Assembly: GCA_002722795.1 (NCBI GenBank)
Contig: PBMY01000030.1
Coordinates: 39,364 to 103,363, forward strand
DNA: 64,000 nucleotides
Direction of reading: 5' to 3'
Source of the DNA: Crocinitomicaceae bacterium
Lineage (GTDB): Bacteria > Bacteroidota > Bacteroidia > Flavobacteriales_D > Sanyastnellaceae
The notes under the pieces were generated by a model. That model made no database searches. It was not told where the DNA came from and worked only from the letters and a program-made list of their open reading frames with translations. Shown piece by piece: positions 51,647 to 61,700 of this stretch. The position numbers and the translations under genes are program-made. Numbering within the stretch: the stretch's first letter is position 1; each line of letters opens with the position of its first letter.

Positions 51647-53286
51647 TGTCATTTGAAAATATTGGGCTAAACGATTGCGTTCTTGACGCAATCATTCCTC
51701 TTGGCTACGAATATCCAACTCCTATACAAGAACAGGCAATTCCAATTGTCCTTAATGGGAAGGATTTGCTTGGCTGCGCCCAAACTGGAACAGGAAAAAC
51801 AGCAGCTTTTTCCCTTCCCATTGTACACCATTTAAGCTCAACCACTCCAAAACATATGGGAAGAAAGAAGCCAATAAGAGCTTTAATCGTTTCTCCAACA
51901 AGAGAGCTTACATCTCAAATCAATGACAATCTTAGAGATTATTGCTCTAAATCTAGTTTGAGGACTTCAGTAATCTATGGCGGTGTTTCACAGCACAAAC
52001 AGGTTAGTGCTCTTCGTAGAGGTATAGACATACTTGTTGCTACTCCGGGTAGGCTTTTGGATTTATGTAATCAAAAGTTAATTAACCTTAGTACTATTGA
52101 ATTTTTAGTACTTGATGAGGCAGACACAATGCTTGATATGGGATTCCTCCCAGACATCAAGAAAGTTATTAAAATGTGTCCAGAGGAAAGGCAAACACTT
52201 TTCTTCTCTGCGACTATGCCCAAAGACATTTTGAAGCTTAGTTCTTCAATTTTGAAGAATCCTAAAAGAGTCCAAATTGATGCTGTTAACTCAGCAGCTG
52301 AAACAGTACAGCAAAAAGTATATTCAGTCAGACAAACTGATAAAAAGGATTTATTAGTTCACGTTTTACAAGACGAGAGCATTTATAATGCATTAGTATT
52401 CACTAGAACTAAACACGGAGCTGATAAAGTTGAAAGGCATCTGCGTAACAACAATATCACAGCTGAAGCAATTCACGGAAATAAAAGCCAAGCAAAGAGA
52501 GAAAAAGCACTTGCTAGGTTTAAAAAAGGAAAGGTTCAAGTTCTAGTGGCTACTGATATAGCTTCAAGGGGTATTGATGTAGAGGTACTTGATTTAGTTG
52601 TAAATTTTGAGTTACCAAATCTTCCTGAGAGTTATGTTCATAGAATAGGACGTACAGGAAGAGCAGGAAATGAGGGTCTAGCTATTTCATTCTGTAATGA
52701 GGGAATGGAAAGAAACCATTTGGCTGGAATTCAGAAATTAATTGGACGAGAAATTGAGGTGATTGAGGATCATCCATTTGTTTTGGATTTTGGACCAGTT
52801 GGTATGGAGCCAAAACCTTCTAAAAAGCAAAGCAACAAAAACCAAAAGTCTAAAGATAGAGGTGGACGTAGATTCGAAAGAAGAAAACCAAGAGTGGAAA
52901 GAAGATCTAGAGGACGACAAGACGATAGAAGCGACGACAGACGCTCTGATGGAAGACGTGACGACAGACGTTCAGACTCAAGACGCAACAACAGACGCCT
53001 AGAATCTAAACTTAACGAAAAACGTTCAGACTCTAGACGCGACATTAGAACATTTGAGTCTAAAGGCGGCTCAAAAAGAGGATATAAAACGACTGAATCA
53101 CGGAGCGAAACTTCTAGTAATTTCATGAAGAAAAGGAAGAATCGTGGTTTGAGATTCAGCCCTAATTCAGAAGAGCGACAACGGCAACAAATTGGAAGGA
53201 GAAGTTCTAAAAAATCTAAATTCAAGGGTAATCAGAAGGGAAAACCAAGTAAAAAGACCTCGTCTTTCAATAATAAGAGGCGATAG
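51646..53286 (+). CDS. DEAD-box RNA helicase (RhlE-like) with Arg/Asp-rich tail
   Basis: Of 546 residues the first 370 form the helicase core: AQTGTGKTAAF, PTRELTSQI, DEADTMLDMGF, SAT, ATDIASRGIDVE and HRIGRTGRAGN. The remaining 170 residues are low-complexity, rich in Arg, Ser, Asp, Lys and Gln, with tandem RRSD and DDRR units near residues 420-480. Such tails often promote RNA binding and phase separation. It should unwind structured RNA, for example in ribosome assembly or at low temperature. It is coupled to the desaturase gene by overlapping stop/start codons. Confidence 0.93.
   Translation: MSFENIGLNDCVLDAIIPLGYEYPTPIQEQAIPIVLNGKDLLGCAQTGTGKTAAFSLPIVHHLSSTTPKHMGRKKPIRALIVSPTRELTSQINDNLRDYCSKSSLRTSVIYGGVSQHKQVSALRRGIDILVATPGRLLDLCNQKLINLSTIEFLVLDEADTMLDMGFLPDIKKVIKMCPEERQTLFFSATMPKDILKLSSSILKNPKRVQIDAVNSAAETVQQKVYSVRQTDKKDLLVHVLQDESIYNALVFTRTKHGADKVERHLRNNNITAEAIHGNKSQAKREKALARFKKGKVQVLVATDIASRGIDVEVLDLVVNFELPNLPESYVHRIGRTGRAGNEGLAISFCNEGMERNHLAGIQKLIGREIEVIEDHPFVLDFGPVGMEPKPSKKQSNKNQKSKDRGGRRFERRKPRVERRSRGRQDDRSDDRRSDGRRDDRRSDSRRNNRRLESKLNEKRSDSRRDIRTFESKGGSKRGYKTTESRSETSSNFMKKRKNRGLRFSPNSEERQRQQIGRRSSKKSKFKGNQKGKPSKKTSSFNNKRR
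52900..53050 (+). repeat. Tandem degenerate repeat coding the RD-rich helicase tail
   Basis: The coding sequence has imperfectly repeated blocks around GACGACAGACG, e.g. at 52935-52945 and 52960-52970. In protein these read as RRSD/DDRR units. The pattern indicates local expansion by slippage or short duplications. Confidence 0.6.
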
Positions 53287-53302
53287 AATCGACTGTGTTT
53301 CG

Positions 53303-53310
53303 TACATTTG
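53303..53310 (+). promoter_or_regulatory. Candidate -7 promoter element for the TlpA-like gene
   Basis: TACATTTG matches TAnnTTTG and lies 36 nt before the ATG at 53347, in the gap behind the helicase gene. A -33 element is not clear at the normal spacing. Confidence 0.35.
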
Positions 53311-53346
53311 GAATCGCCTAATTCCGGGCTTTAAAGCAAAACACAG

Positions 53347-54789
53347 ATGAGAACCATGATTTGGATTGCAAGCAGCTTATTATTTATCCTAACCTCGTGT
53401 GGTGATAGCGAGGATACATCAAAAACTATTGAGGCTAAAGCTGCAACTCATATAGAATTTGTAGATCAACAGACTAATAAGGTTTCGCCTAAGTATAAAA
53501 ACGGTATAAACGAACATAATAAGGGCGACAAGACTGGCAAGATTAGACTTCACGGTTCAATCCCTACTAAAGATTCATACATGTTCTTATACCAAACTGA
53601 GGCAAGAACTGTAACCCTTATTGATAGTACTTTTATTGAAGGTGGGGTATACAACTTTAAAAATATAGAGGTTAGTAGAGGTTTTTACGAGCTGCGTCTG
53701 AACAATAAGCCAAATAATAGCTGTACCATCATTCTTAATCCAGATGAGGCAGATGTTCATATTAACTTTTCGTCTACTCGAATTAGTGGAAGTAAGGTCG
53801 CGCCTAATTCTAAAGAGAATAAGGCTTGGTTTGCTTACTTAAGTGCAGAAAACAAGAACAAGAGTGAAATTAAGAATCTTAGAAAGGGAATGAAGGATAG
53901 CCCTTACAAGAGACGAATTGAGGAACAGATTAAGTCTAAAGAAATGGAACTCGTGAACAAACAGCACGAGATGATTGATCTATATGGTGGAACATACTTT
54001 GCTAAGTTCATGACATGGAAAAATCCTAAATACCCATCTGATCAGGGAAGATTCTTTGAGGGTTTGGACCCGTTAGATAATAGTCTTGTTCACAGTATGG
54101 CAATTAGCGACAGAATTCAAGCTATGATGGTTAGATTCAGTAAGGGTGAAGATGCAAGGTTCCTTGCATGTATTGACATTGTTAAAGCTCACTTTGAGCC
54201 AAACCCTGTAACTCTTGAAAGTGCTCTTTACGCTATGCTTGATGGATTTTACAATACTGGCAAGGAGAATATCTGCCTATACATTTTAGACAACTATATC
54301 TACGATGAGGATTGTGGAGCAGAGTTGAGTGATGTAATTAAGCAAAGGGCTGAGGGGATTGTTAATCTTCAGGTTGGAAAGGTACCGCCAAACTTTAATA
54401 TTGAGTCTTACAAGGATGGAAAGATCAATCTTTATGAGACTGTGAAGAAAAATAAGTACACGTTACTGATGTTTTGGGCTTCATGGTGTCATAAATGTGA
54501 ACAAGAGATCCCTGCACTTATTCCACTTTATGCGAGAACAAATTCTCAAGGATTTGAAACTATCGGAATTTCTATCGATCAGGCAAGAAAGACTTGGACA
54601 GATGTTATTGAAACTAAGGGGATGCAATATCCTAATGTAAGTCAGTTACAGGGTTGGGATAGTCCAATTGTAAAGGATTACAAGATCACTGCTACACCAA
54701 CTTATTTCCTTTTAAATAGCAAAGGGGAAATTGTTCTAAAGCCCAAACGTATTTATGAGGTGGACAATTTTTTAAAACAGAATCTTTAA
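53347..54789 (+). CDS. TlpA-like thioredoxin lipoprotein with DUF4369-type N-terminal domain
   Basis: The 480-aa protein begins with a lipoprotein signal (LLFILTSCGD; Cys19). A beta-rich domain follows at about 60-155 (GKIRLHGSIPTKDSYMFLYQTEA, GFYELRLNNK), similar to DUF4369 in Bacteroidota TlpA proteins. A helical middle comes next, and a thioredoxin domain occupies about 340-480 with the redox pair Cys381/Cys384 in FWASWCHKCEQEIPAL. It would reduce disulfides in the periplasm at a membrane. A peroxiredoxin gene starts 26 nt downstream. Confidence 0.88.
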   Translation: MRTMIWIASSLLFILTSCGDSEDTSKTIEAKAATHIEFVDQQTNKVSPKYKNGINEHNKGDKTGKIRLHGSIPTKDSYMFLYQTEARTVTLIDSTFIEGGVYNFKNIEVSRGFYELRLNNKPNNSCTIILNPDEADVHINFSSTRISGSKVAPNSKENKAWFAYLSAENKNKSEIKNLRKGMKDSPYKRRIEEQIKSKEMELVNKQHEMIDLYGGTYFAKFMTWKNPKYPSDQGRFFEGLDPLDNSLVHSMAISDRIQAMMVRFSKGEDARFLACIDIVKAHFEPNPVTLESALYAMLDGFYNTGKENICLYILDNYIYDEDCGAELSDVIKQRAEGIVNLQVGKVPPNFNIESYKDGKINLYETVKKNKYTLLMFWASWCHKCEQEIPALIPLYARTNSQGFETIGISIDQARKTWTDVIETKGMQYPNVSQLQGWDSPIVKDYKITATPTYFLLNSKGEIVLKPKRIYEVDNFLKQNL

Positions 54790-54815
54790 TATCAATTTTA
54801 TAATATAATAAAATC

Positions 54816-55448
54816 ATGGCAGTATTAGTAGGCCAAAAAGCACCGCACTTTTCAGCGGAAGCAGTACTAGATGGAAACAAAATCGTAAGCGATTTTTCAC
54901 TTAATCAATACATTGACAACAAATACGTTGTTCTGTTTTTTTATCCAAAGGACTTTACATTTGTTTGTCCTACAGAACTTCATGCTTTCCAAGAGAAACT
55001 TGGGGAATTTGAAGCAAGAAGATGTGCGGTAGTAGGATGTTCAACAGATACAGCTGAATGTCATAAAGCATACTTGCGTATCCCTAAAGAAAAAGGTGGA
55101 ATACAAGGTATTACTTATCCATTGGTTGCAGATACAGCAAAGACAATTTCAACTAATTATGACGTTCTAAATGGAATGTATGATTACGATGAAGAAGGCA
55201 ACTTAACAAGTGATAGTGAACTTATTGCTTTCCGTGGCCTATTCTTAATCGATAAGGATGGAGTTGTACAGCACCAGCTAGTAAACAATCTTCCGCTTGG
55301 AAGAAATGTTGATGAAGCAATTAGAGTTTTAGATGCTCTTATCCATGTTGAAACTAAGGGTGAGGTTTGTCCTGCAAATTGGAGTAAGGGTAAAGATGCC
55401 ATGCAAGAATCAGATGAAGGTGTTAGCAACTATCTAGCTAACCTCTAA
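54816..55448 (+). CDS. 2-Cys peroxiredoxin (AhpC/Prx1 type)
   Basis: The 210-aa enzyme reduces hydrogen peroxide and organic hydroperoxides. The peroxidatic Cys is Cys51 in FVCPTE and the resolving Cys is Cys185 in GEVCPANW, with PKDFTFVCPTELHAF before and the GGIQGITYPLVAD region after. Length and motifs are those of typical 2-Cys Prx. No AhpF reductase is nearby; the TlpA-like gene precedes it by 26 nt but lies outside the cytoplasm. Its stop overlaps that of the convergent valS gene. Confidence 0.94.
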   Translation: MAVLVGQKAPHFSAEAVLDGNKIVSDFSLNQYIDNKYVVLFFYPKDFTFVCPTELHAFQEKLGEFEARRCAVVGCSTDTAECHKAYLRIPKEKGGIQGITYPLVADTAKTISTNYDVLNGMYDYDEEGNLTSDSELIAFRGLFLIDKDGVVQHQLVNNLPLGRNVDEAIRVLDALIHVETKGEVCPANWSKGKDAMQESDEGVSNYLANL

Positions 55449-58072
55449 TTCAAGTCTGCTAACTTCTCTTCTAAAATTACAATTTTAGCAACTGCGTCAG
55501 CTTCTTTTTTACGCTCATTATCTACAACAGCTTTAGGAGCTCCGCTAAGGAACTTTTCATTCGATAGCTTTCTCCTAACGCTATTCAAGAATCCTAACTG
55601 ATAGTCAAGGTCCTTTTGGATCTTGACTTTTTCAGTTTCTTTATCAAATCCTTGAGAAAATGGAATATAGAACCTATGTCTTCCAACCATAAAGCCAAAG
55701 GCTCCATCAACTTTATCATTAATGTTTTCTATAGACTCAAGATTTGTTAAATGAGAGATGGCCAATTCTAAATGAGGTGGGTAATTTTCTCCACATTGAA
55801 CTTTAAGATTAAGCTTTTCCTGATTAGGGATATTATTGTTCTTTCTAATATTTCTTATCCCACCTACAATTTCTTTCAAGATTTCAAAATCGACGAGAAG
55901 ATCTTTATTTATTTCTCCAAAAGAAGGCCAATTTGCAATAATCAACGCATCCTCAGGCGAATCATTTTCTCCTAACCAATGCCAAACCTCTTCAGTCAAG
56001 AAAGGCATAAATGGGTGAAGAATCTTCAGCAGTTTTTCAAAAATAGCTTTAGTTTCATCTAGTGTCTTTTTATCAATTGGCTCACCATATGGAGGCTTTA
56101 TCAGTTCTAAATACCAGCTACAGAATTCCTCCCAAACAAGCCTGTATGAAGTCATTAAGGCCTCACTAAGCCTAAACTCATTGTACTGAGACTCGAGATC
56201 ATTCAATGCTGAATTAATACGGCTATTGATCCAGTTCACAGCTAGTGATGTAGAAGATGGTTGTTCTTTGTTTAAATCTACTTCCCAACCATTTACAAGG
56301 CGGAACGCATTCCAAATTTTATTTGAGAAATTTCTCCCTGTCTCACAAAGCTTCTCGTCAAAAGGAAGGTCATTACCCGCAGGTGAAGTCAAAAGCATTC
56401 CTACTCTAACACCATCAGCACCATATTTTTCCATGAGCACAATTGGATCCGGACTATTACCTAGGCTCTTGCTCATTTTCCTTCCTTTTTCGTCTCTTAC
56501 AATTCCTGTGAAATAAACATTTTTAAATGGTGGAAGCTCTCTGTAATGGTACCCACTCATAATCATTCTAGCAACCCAGAAAAACATAATCTCTGGAGCA
56601 GTTACTAGATCGTTAGTTGGATAGTAATAATGAACTTCATCTTCCTTGTGTAACCCATCAAAAACCTGAATAGGCCAAATCCAAGAACTAAACCAAGTAT
56701 CCATTACATCCTCGTCCTGCTTTAAATCCCCTGCAGTTAGATCCTTGCCTGATTTTTCGCATGCTTTTACTACTGCTTCTTCTAGAGTTTTTGCAACAAC
56801 AAAATCATCCGCTCCATCTCCATAATAAAACGCAGGAATTCTATGGCCCCACCAAAGCTGTCTACTAACGCACCAGTCCTTGATGTTCTCCATCCAATTC
56901 CTATAGCTGTTCTTGAACTTAGCAGGATGGAATTGGATTGTATCATTCATTACATGATCAAGAGCTGGTTTTGCCAATTTTTCCATTGACATAAACCACT
57001 GAAGAGAAAGCCTAGGCTCTATGACTGCGTCTGTCCTCTCACTCCTTCCTACCTTATTTGTGTAATCTTCAATCTTTACAAGGTTGCCAAGTTTTTCTAG
57101 ATCCTTAGGTAATTGATTTCTAACCTCAAATCTATCCATACCCTCGTACGGTCCAGCATCTACGTTCATAGTTCCATTAGCGCTAATGGTATTAATGATT
57201 TTAAGTTCGTGCTTAATGCCCAAATCATAATCATTAATATCGTGAGCTGGAGTTACCTTTAAGCAACCAGTACCAAACTCAATGTCGATGTAATCATCCT
57301 GAATAATTGGAACCTCTCTGTTACAAATTGGTATAATCGCCTTCTTTCCGTGAAGGTGAGTATATCTAGCATCATCCGGATGAATGCAAATTGCTGTATC
57401 ACCTAAAATTGTTTCAGGACGAGTTGTAGCGACTGTAATCCATTCATCTTCTTCACCAACAATCTTATATCTAACGTAGTAAAGATGTCCATTTTCTTCC
57501 TTGTGTATTACTTCTTCATCGCTGATAGCAGTAAGTGCAACTGGATCCCAGTTTACCATTCTCACTCCTCTATAAATTAATCCCTCATTAAAGAAATTGA
57601 TAAATGTGTCTATTACCCCGTCGTAATATCCGTCGTCCATTGTGAAACGAGTTCTATCCCAATCACAACTAGCTCCTAGTTTTTTAAGCTGATCTAAAAT
57701 GATACCACCATGTTTATGAGTCCAATCCCATGCATGACATAAAAATTCATCCCTACTCAGGTCACTCTTCTTCACTCCATCCTCTCTTAGCTTGCGAACA
57801 ACCTTTGCCTCAGTTGCAATCGACGCATGATCAGTCCCAGGAACCCAACATGCATTTAATCCTTTCATTCTCGCTCTTCTAACTAAAACGTCCTGAATGG
57901 TGTTATTCAACATATGTCCCATATGTAAGACCCCAGTCACATTAGGTGGGGGAATAACTACTGTATACGGTTCTCTTTCGTCAGGAATGGATTTAAAATA
58001 TCCATTCTCCATCCAATAAGAATACCATTTGTCTTCAGTTGACCGAGGGTCGTATTGAGCCGGGATTTCCAT
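55445..58072 (-). CDS. valS: Valine--tRNA ligase
   Basis: The 875-aa class Ia synthetase shows PPPNVTGVLHMGHMLNN (HIGH), the editing domain with TTRPETILGDTAI, KMSKSLGNSPDP (KMSKS), WISRQLWWGHRIP-like sequence (VSRQLWWGHRIPAFYYGDG), and a C-terminal coiled coil of about 65 residues. Family length is usual. A TATTTTTG at 58078-58085 (minus strand) just before the start codon may be the -7 element. A terminator lies further upstream. Confidence 0.97.
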   Translation of the reverse strand: MEIPAQYDPRSTEDKWYSYWMENGYFKSIPDEREPYTVVIPPPNVTGVLHMGHMLNNTIQDVLVRRARMKGLNACWVPGTDHASIATEAKVVRKLREDGVKKSDLSRDEFLCHAWDWTHKHGGIILDQLKKLGASCDWDRTRFTMDDGYYDGVIDTFINFFNEGLIYRGVRMVNWDPVALTAISDEEVIHKEENGHLYYVRYKIVGEEDEWITVATTRPETILGDTAICIHPDDARYTHLHGKKAIIPICNREVPIIQDDYIDIEFGTGCLKVTPAHDINDYDLGIKHELKIINTISANGTMNVDAGPYEGMDRFEVRNQLPKDLEKLGNLVKIEDYTNKVGRSERTDAVIEPRLSLQWFMSMEKLAKPALDHVMNDTIQFHPAKFKNSYRNWMENIKDWCVSRQLWWGHRIPAFYYGDGADDFVVAKTLEEAVVKACEKSGKDLTAGDLKQDEDVMDTWFSSWIWPIQVFDGLHKEDEVHYYYPTNDLVTAPEIMFFWVARMIMSGYHYRELPPFKNVYFTGIVRDEKGRKMSKSLGNSPDPIVLMEKYGADGVRVGMLLTSPAGNDLPFDEKLCETGRNFSNKIWNAFRLVNGWEVDLNKEQPSSTSLAVNWINSRINSALNDLESQYNEFRLSEALMTSYRLVWEEFCSWYLELIKPPYGEPIDKKTLDETKAIFEKLLKILHPFMPFLTEEVWHWLGENDSPEDALIIANWPSFGEINKDLLVDFEILKEIVGGIRNIRKNNNIPNQEKLNLKVQCGENYPPHLELAISHLTNLESIENINDKVDGAFGFMVGRHRFYIPFSQGFDKETEKVKIQKDLDYQLGFLNSVRRKLSNEKFLSGAPKAVVDNERKKEADAVAKIVILEEKLADLN

Positions 58073-58077
58073 AATTG

Positions 58078-58085
58078 CAAAAATA
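58078..58085 (-). promoter_or_regulatory. Candidate -7 promoter element of valS
   Basis: On the minus strand TATTTTTG matches TAnnTTTG but lies only 5 nt upstream of the valS ATG (58072). The transcript would start at or inside the codon, so it would be nearly leaderless. A TTTG occurs 14 nt further upstream, closer than usual. Treat as tentative. Confidence 0.25.
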
Positions 58086-58099
58086 CTTCACTAAACGAA

Positions 58100-58125
58100 C
58101 AAAGCCGCCCCGAGGGACGGCTTTG
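58100..58125 (-). terminator. Rho-independent terminator between DUF1573 gene and valS
   Basis: CAAAGCCG and CGGCTTTG pair in a stem, with CCC/GGG near the loop. On the minus strand a T-rich segment follows. It lies 21 nt after the stop of the DUF1573 gene (58146) and 28 nt before valS. Confidence 0.75.
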
Positions 58126-58145
58126 TATATAAAAGTTTATCTCTC

Positions 58146-58598
58146 TTACTTATTTGTAGGTGCTCCAGTTGATTTTTGCTTGACAGGCACACCACTCTTA
58201 TCTCCCAAATCTGCAGCTTGAACCTTACCCTTGATACGAACAACCTTAGTAGGCTCATTCGTAGCATTCGATGTAATAGTTACTGATTTGTTAATAGGGC
58301 CAATCCTTTTAGTGTCATACTTTACACTTATTGAAGATGTAGCACCAGGCATAATAGGGTCCTTATCACACTTCGGCACAGTGCAACCACAAGAGCCTTT
58401 ACATTTTGTAATTAGCAAAGGCTCAGTACCGGTATTTGTTACGATGAACTCACAAGCACCATTAGCACCTTGTGTGATGGTTCCATAATCGTGAACTTTC
58501 TTATCTAAAGAAATAGCTGGGCCATTAACAACCTCTTGAGCTGATGCAAAAGAGAAGAAGCAAATTGCTATTAATAGTGTAGAAAAAATCTTTTTCAT
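58146..58598 (-). CDS. DUF1573 family periplasmic protein
   Basis: From the ATG at 58598 the protein has 150 aa and a signal peptide (LLIAICFFSFASAQ). The domain (about residues 30-115) shows VHDYGTITQGANGACEFIVTNTGTEPLLI and a Cys-rich loop KGSCGCTVPKC followed by MPGATSSISVKYDTKRIGPINKSVTITSNA, which fits DUF1573, an Ig-like fold common in Bacteroidota. The function is unknown. The C-terminus is Lys/Pro-rich. It has its own terminators on both sides. Confidence 0.88.
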   Translation of the reverse strand: MKKIFSTLLIAICFFSFASAQEVVNGPAISLDKKVHDYGTITQGANGACEFIVTNTGTEPLLITKCKGSCGCTVPKCDKDPIMPGATSSISVKYDTKRIGPINKSVTITSNATNEPTKVVRIKGKVQAADLGDKSGVPVKQKSTGAPTNK

Positions 58599-58703
58599 GT
58601 TATTCTGAATTGTACTCTTTTTTTCAAGTTCATAAATATACAAAAGGAATTGTACTATATTCTTACAAGAGTTAGGCCAAAAAATCTAAATAACCTGTAA
58701 AAC

Positions 58704-58732
58704 AAAAAGGCCACCTCTTAGGGCGGCCTTTT
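58704..58732 (-). terminator. Rho-independent terminator of the large secreted-protein gene
   Basis: AAAAAGGCC pairs with GGCCTTTT around an inner CCT/AGG helix. It is 20 nt beyond the stop at 58753, with the T run on the minus strand. Confidence 0.75.
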
Positions 58733-58752
58733 CAATATCAGTTAGACTAATA

Positions 58753-61700
58753 TTACTCACACTCCTGTCCAAAGACAGATAGGAATATTAGAAGGTCACT
58801 TGTCGCAGCTACTCCATCTCCGTTAAGATCACCTACGCAATCATTACCAAGAGAGAACTCACAAGAACCGTCGTCATCGTTTGCACTAGCATCATAGTTA
58901 TTTGCATCTGCATATGTACAACCTGGTATGATACATGAACCATCATCAAAGTTTGCATCTGGGTTCCAGTTAGTAGCGTTAATATCAGTACATCCAGACA
59001 CTACTTCTACACATGATCCGTCATCGTCAGTAGCGTTTGGATCGTAGTTAGGTGCATCTTCATTAGTACATCCTAAGTAGATACATGAACCATCGTCACA
59101 ACCTGCTGTTGCATCGTAGTTATCCGCATCAACAGCTGTACATCCTGGGTATGAACATGATACGCTCAACTGACATGGATCGCCTGAGAAATTACATGCA
59201 GTTGGATCACCACAACCTAGGTCAAAGCCCATCATTGGACCAGCCCATAGGTATTGACCATCAGCGTTTACAGGAATAGGAGAAATCCAGAATTGACCGT
59301 TACCAATCATTGGAATCAAGTTTCCTAAAGCAGAAACAGTCATATTATCTCCACAAGCTGAGAATCCCACAGTTGATGTTAATGCAACTAAATCTCCGAG
59401 AAGTCCAGTTGGATCAGTTGCACCCGCAAGTGTTAATGGAGCAGAACCATCTCCAACGATAATGCCATTGATAGAAAGGTTTGGATTAACTCCGCCATCT
59501 GCTTCACATCCACCTCCAAATGCTTCAAATGGAGTGCCCGTTACTGTTAGACCAACTAACCATACGTTATCTTGTCCAGTTGGGATTCCATCACCACTTA
59601 AGTAAGTACAACCAGTATCCACTGTCGCAGATGGGTCAAAGTTACAAGCCATTGCATCAGTACATCCCTCAATATTCAAAGAATTACCATCACAATCATA
59701 TCCTGTATCTGCATATGTACAAGACCCATCATCTTCAGTAGCAAGAGCGTTAAAATTACATGCACTTTCATCTGTACATCCGCCGCCAGCTGAAGCAACA
59801 CCTAAACCTAGTGCTAAACGAGGAGCCGTGTATGCTTGAATAATATCAATCCAATAATTTGACTCTTCTTCACTCATTGTTGGGTTTAGAGTCATTTGAG
59901 TCGCCCAAACGTTTGTCCCGTTTGCAGCATCATATGCTTGAGCAATATCCTGATCCCACCATTGCCATGGAGAACTATCAAAAGGCTCCGTAGGTACACC
60001 GTCAACATAGCTATTTAGTATTGGGAATAATCCGTCAAACCCTCCATTTGAAATTGCTTCTTGAGAAAGTTCATCATCAAGGTTTGCGCTTTGGTACACA
60101 TCATTGTTATTAGGAGCATCATATGAATTAATCTCAGCATGAATGTCATACCCCCCTGTTACTTCTACTACAAGCTCGTTAGTTGTAGGAACGATAAGTA
60201 CTCCAGTTGTATATGGCGCAAATGGATCATGAGGACATTGGAATGTCACCATAGGTACATCACCATGATCAAGCCAATTATGATCACCTAACGCACCACC
60301 AAGGTTTACGTTAAACTGAACATCCGAACTATAATCGGGATAATGTCCAATACAAAGCTGAGTTCCATCAGGAGCATATCCGTTGTACTTAGCTTCAGGG
60401 TCACCATGAATTTCTTCAATTACCATAGGGATATAAGAACCATCACCTGGATCATACCAGAATTTTGTAATAGGAGCTCCCATATCATCTAAAATAATAT
60501 CATTATAATCTGAAATTGTACTAGCGGCAAGAGTTGCATAACCACCCGTACCATCTCCAAAGTATCCAATCTTTCCTGGATCGATTCCATATTCGTTACC
60601 CATCTCTGCAGCATTCATTCTAAAGTAACGTACTGCTGTACGACAGTCTTGAACACCGCGATAAGCAGCTCCGATAAGCTGTATAGTACGCTCTTCTTGA
60701 GTAGCAGCTATTGGATTCCATCCTTTACGATATTCAATTGATGCAACAACATAACCCATACGAGCAAAACGAGTGCAAATCTCAACAGCATGTAAATCAG
60801 TCTTCGATCCCTGTGCAGAACCATTCAAAAATGGTGGTAAGAAATTACCTGTGTGAACATAAATTAGAAGAGGACGAGATGTTTCAGTATCACCAGATGG
60901 AGTATATATATCCATTATCTGTGGGTCTCCAGCCATGCTAGAAGGCATTGGAGGAAGACCCTGTAGTGCTGTAAGAACAGTAATGTTATCTGCATACTGA
61001 ACATTCGAAGTAACATCAACACAGTTAAAGACCTCATCTATGTAACGTACACCAGACCCCTGAGATCCAACACATGAATCTTCTTCATCACAAATTCCAT
61101 CATTATCAACATCATCACAACCTCCTCCACATGGTGTTCCACCATATGTCACACATAAATCAGGACCAAATTCATCATTAAAATAACCAAAACCATCGGC
61201 ATATATACAACCTTCACCAGGCACATCATCACATGATGCATACACACATTGAAGGTTTCCGTATTGATCATATCCTTGCTCAGTAGCCTCAGAATTGTAG
61301 TTTGATGCATTCATGTCTAAACAACCCAATACTTCAGCACAACCTACTGTGAAGTATGAATCAGTAACTGAACCTGCTTCACCAGCTGTTACACTTGCAT
61401 TTGCATTTGTACAACCTTCAGAAAATTGTACTCCCCAACCAGACCATCCGTCTGCAGCACCGGTTACAGCAACAACATATTCAAAAGATGAACCAGGATC
61501 TATTTCTAAATCTCCAGTATATATTCCATCACCATCATCGTCAGCTAGTATTACACCCCAACCGTTCCATCCATTCCATGATCCGTTGACTACAACATTA
61601 TCATAATCAGAATTCGGATACCCTGAACCCGACATGTCAACATAGAAGGATACAGTAGCAGTTGTTGGCTCTTCATCTGTAGAACAGTATGTAGCACATG

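Noticed and set aside
58890..59160. Regularly spaced repeats at the DNA level that could suggest a CRISPR array
   Set aside because: The repeats are protein-coding GCTD units with varying nucleotides, no identical repeats and no spacers or cas genes.
61313..61606. 97-codon open frame on the plus strand inside the large secreted-protein gene (also others at 59085, 59520, 60711, 61850, 62098)
   Set aside because: They are antisense shadows of the long minus-strand gene; their composition is Gln/His/Pro-rich noise without motifs or signals.
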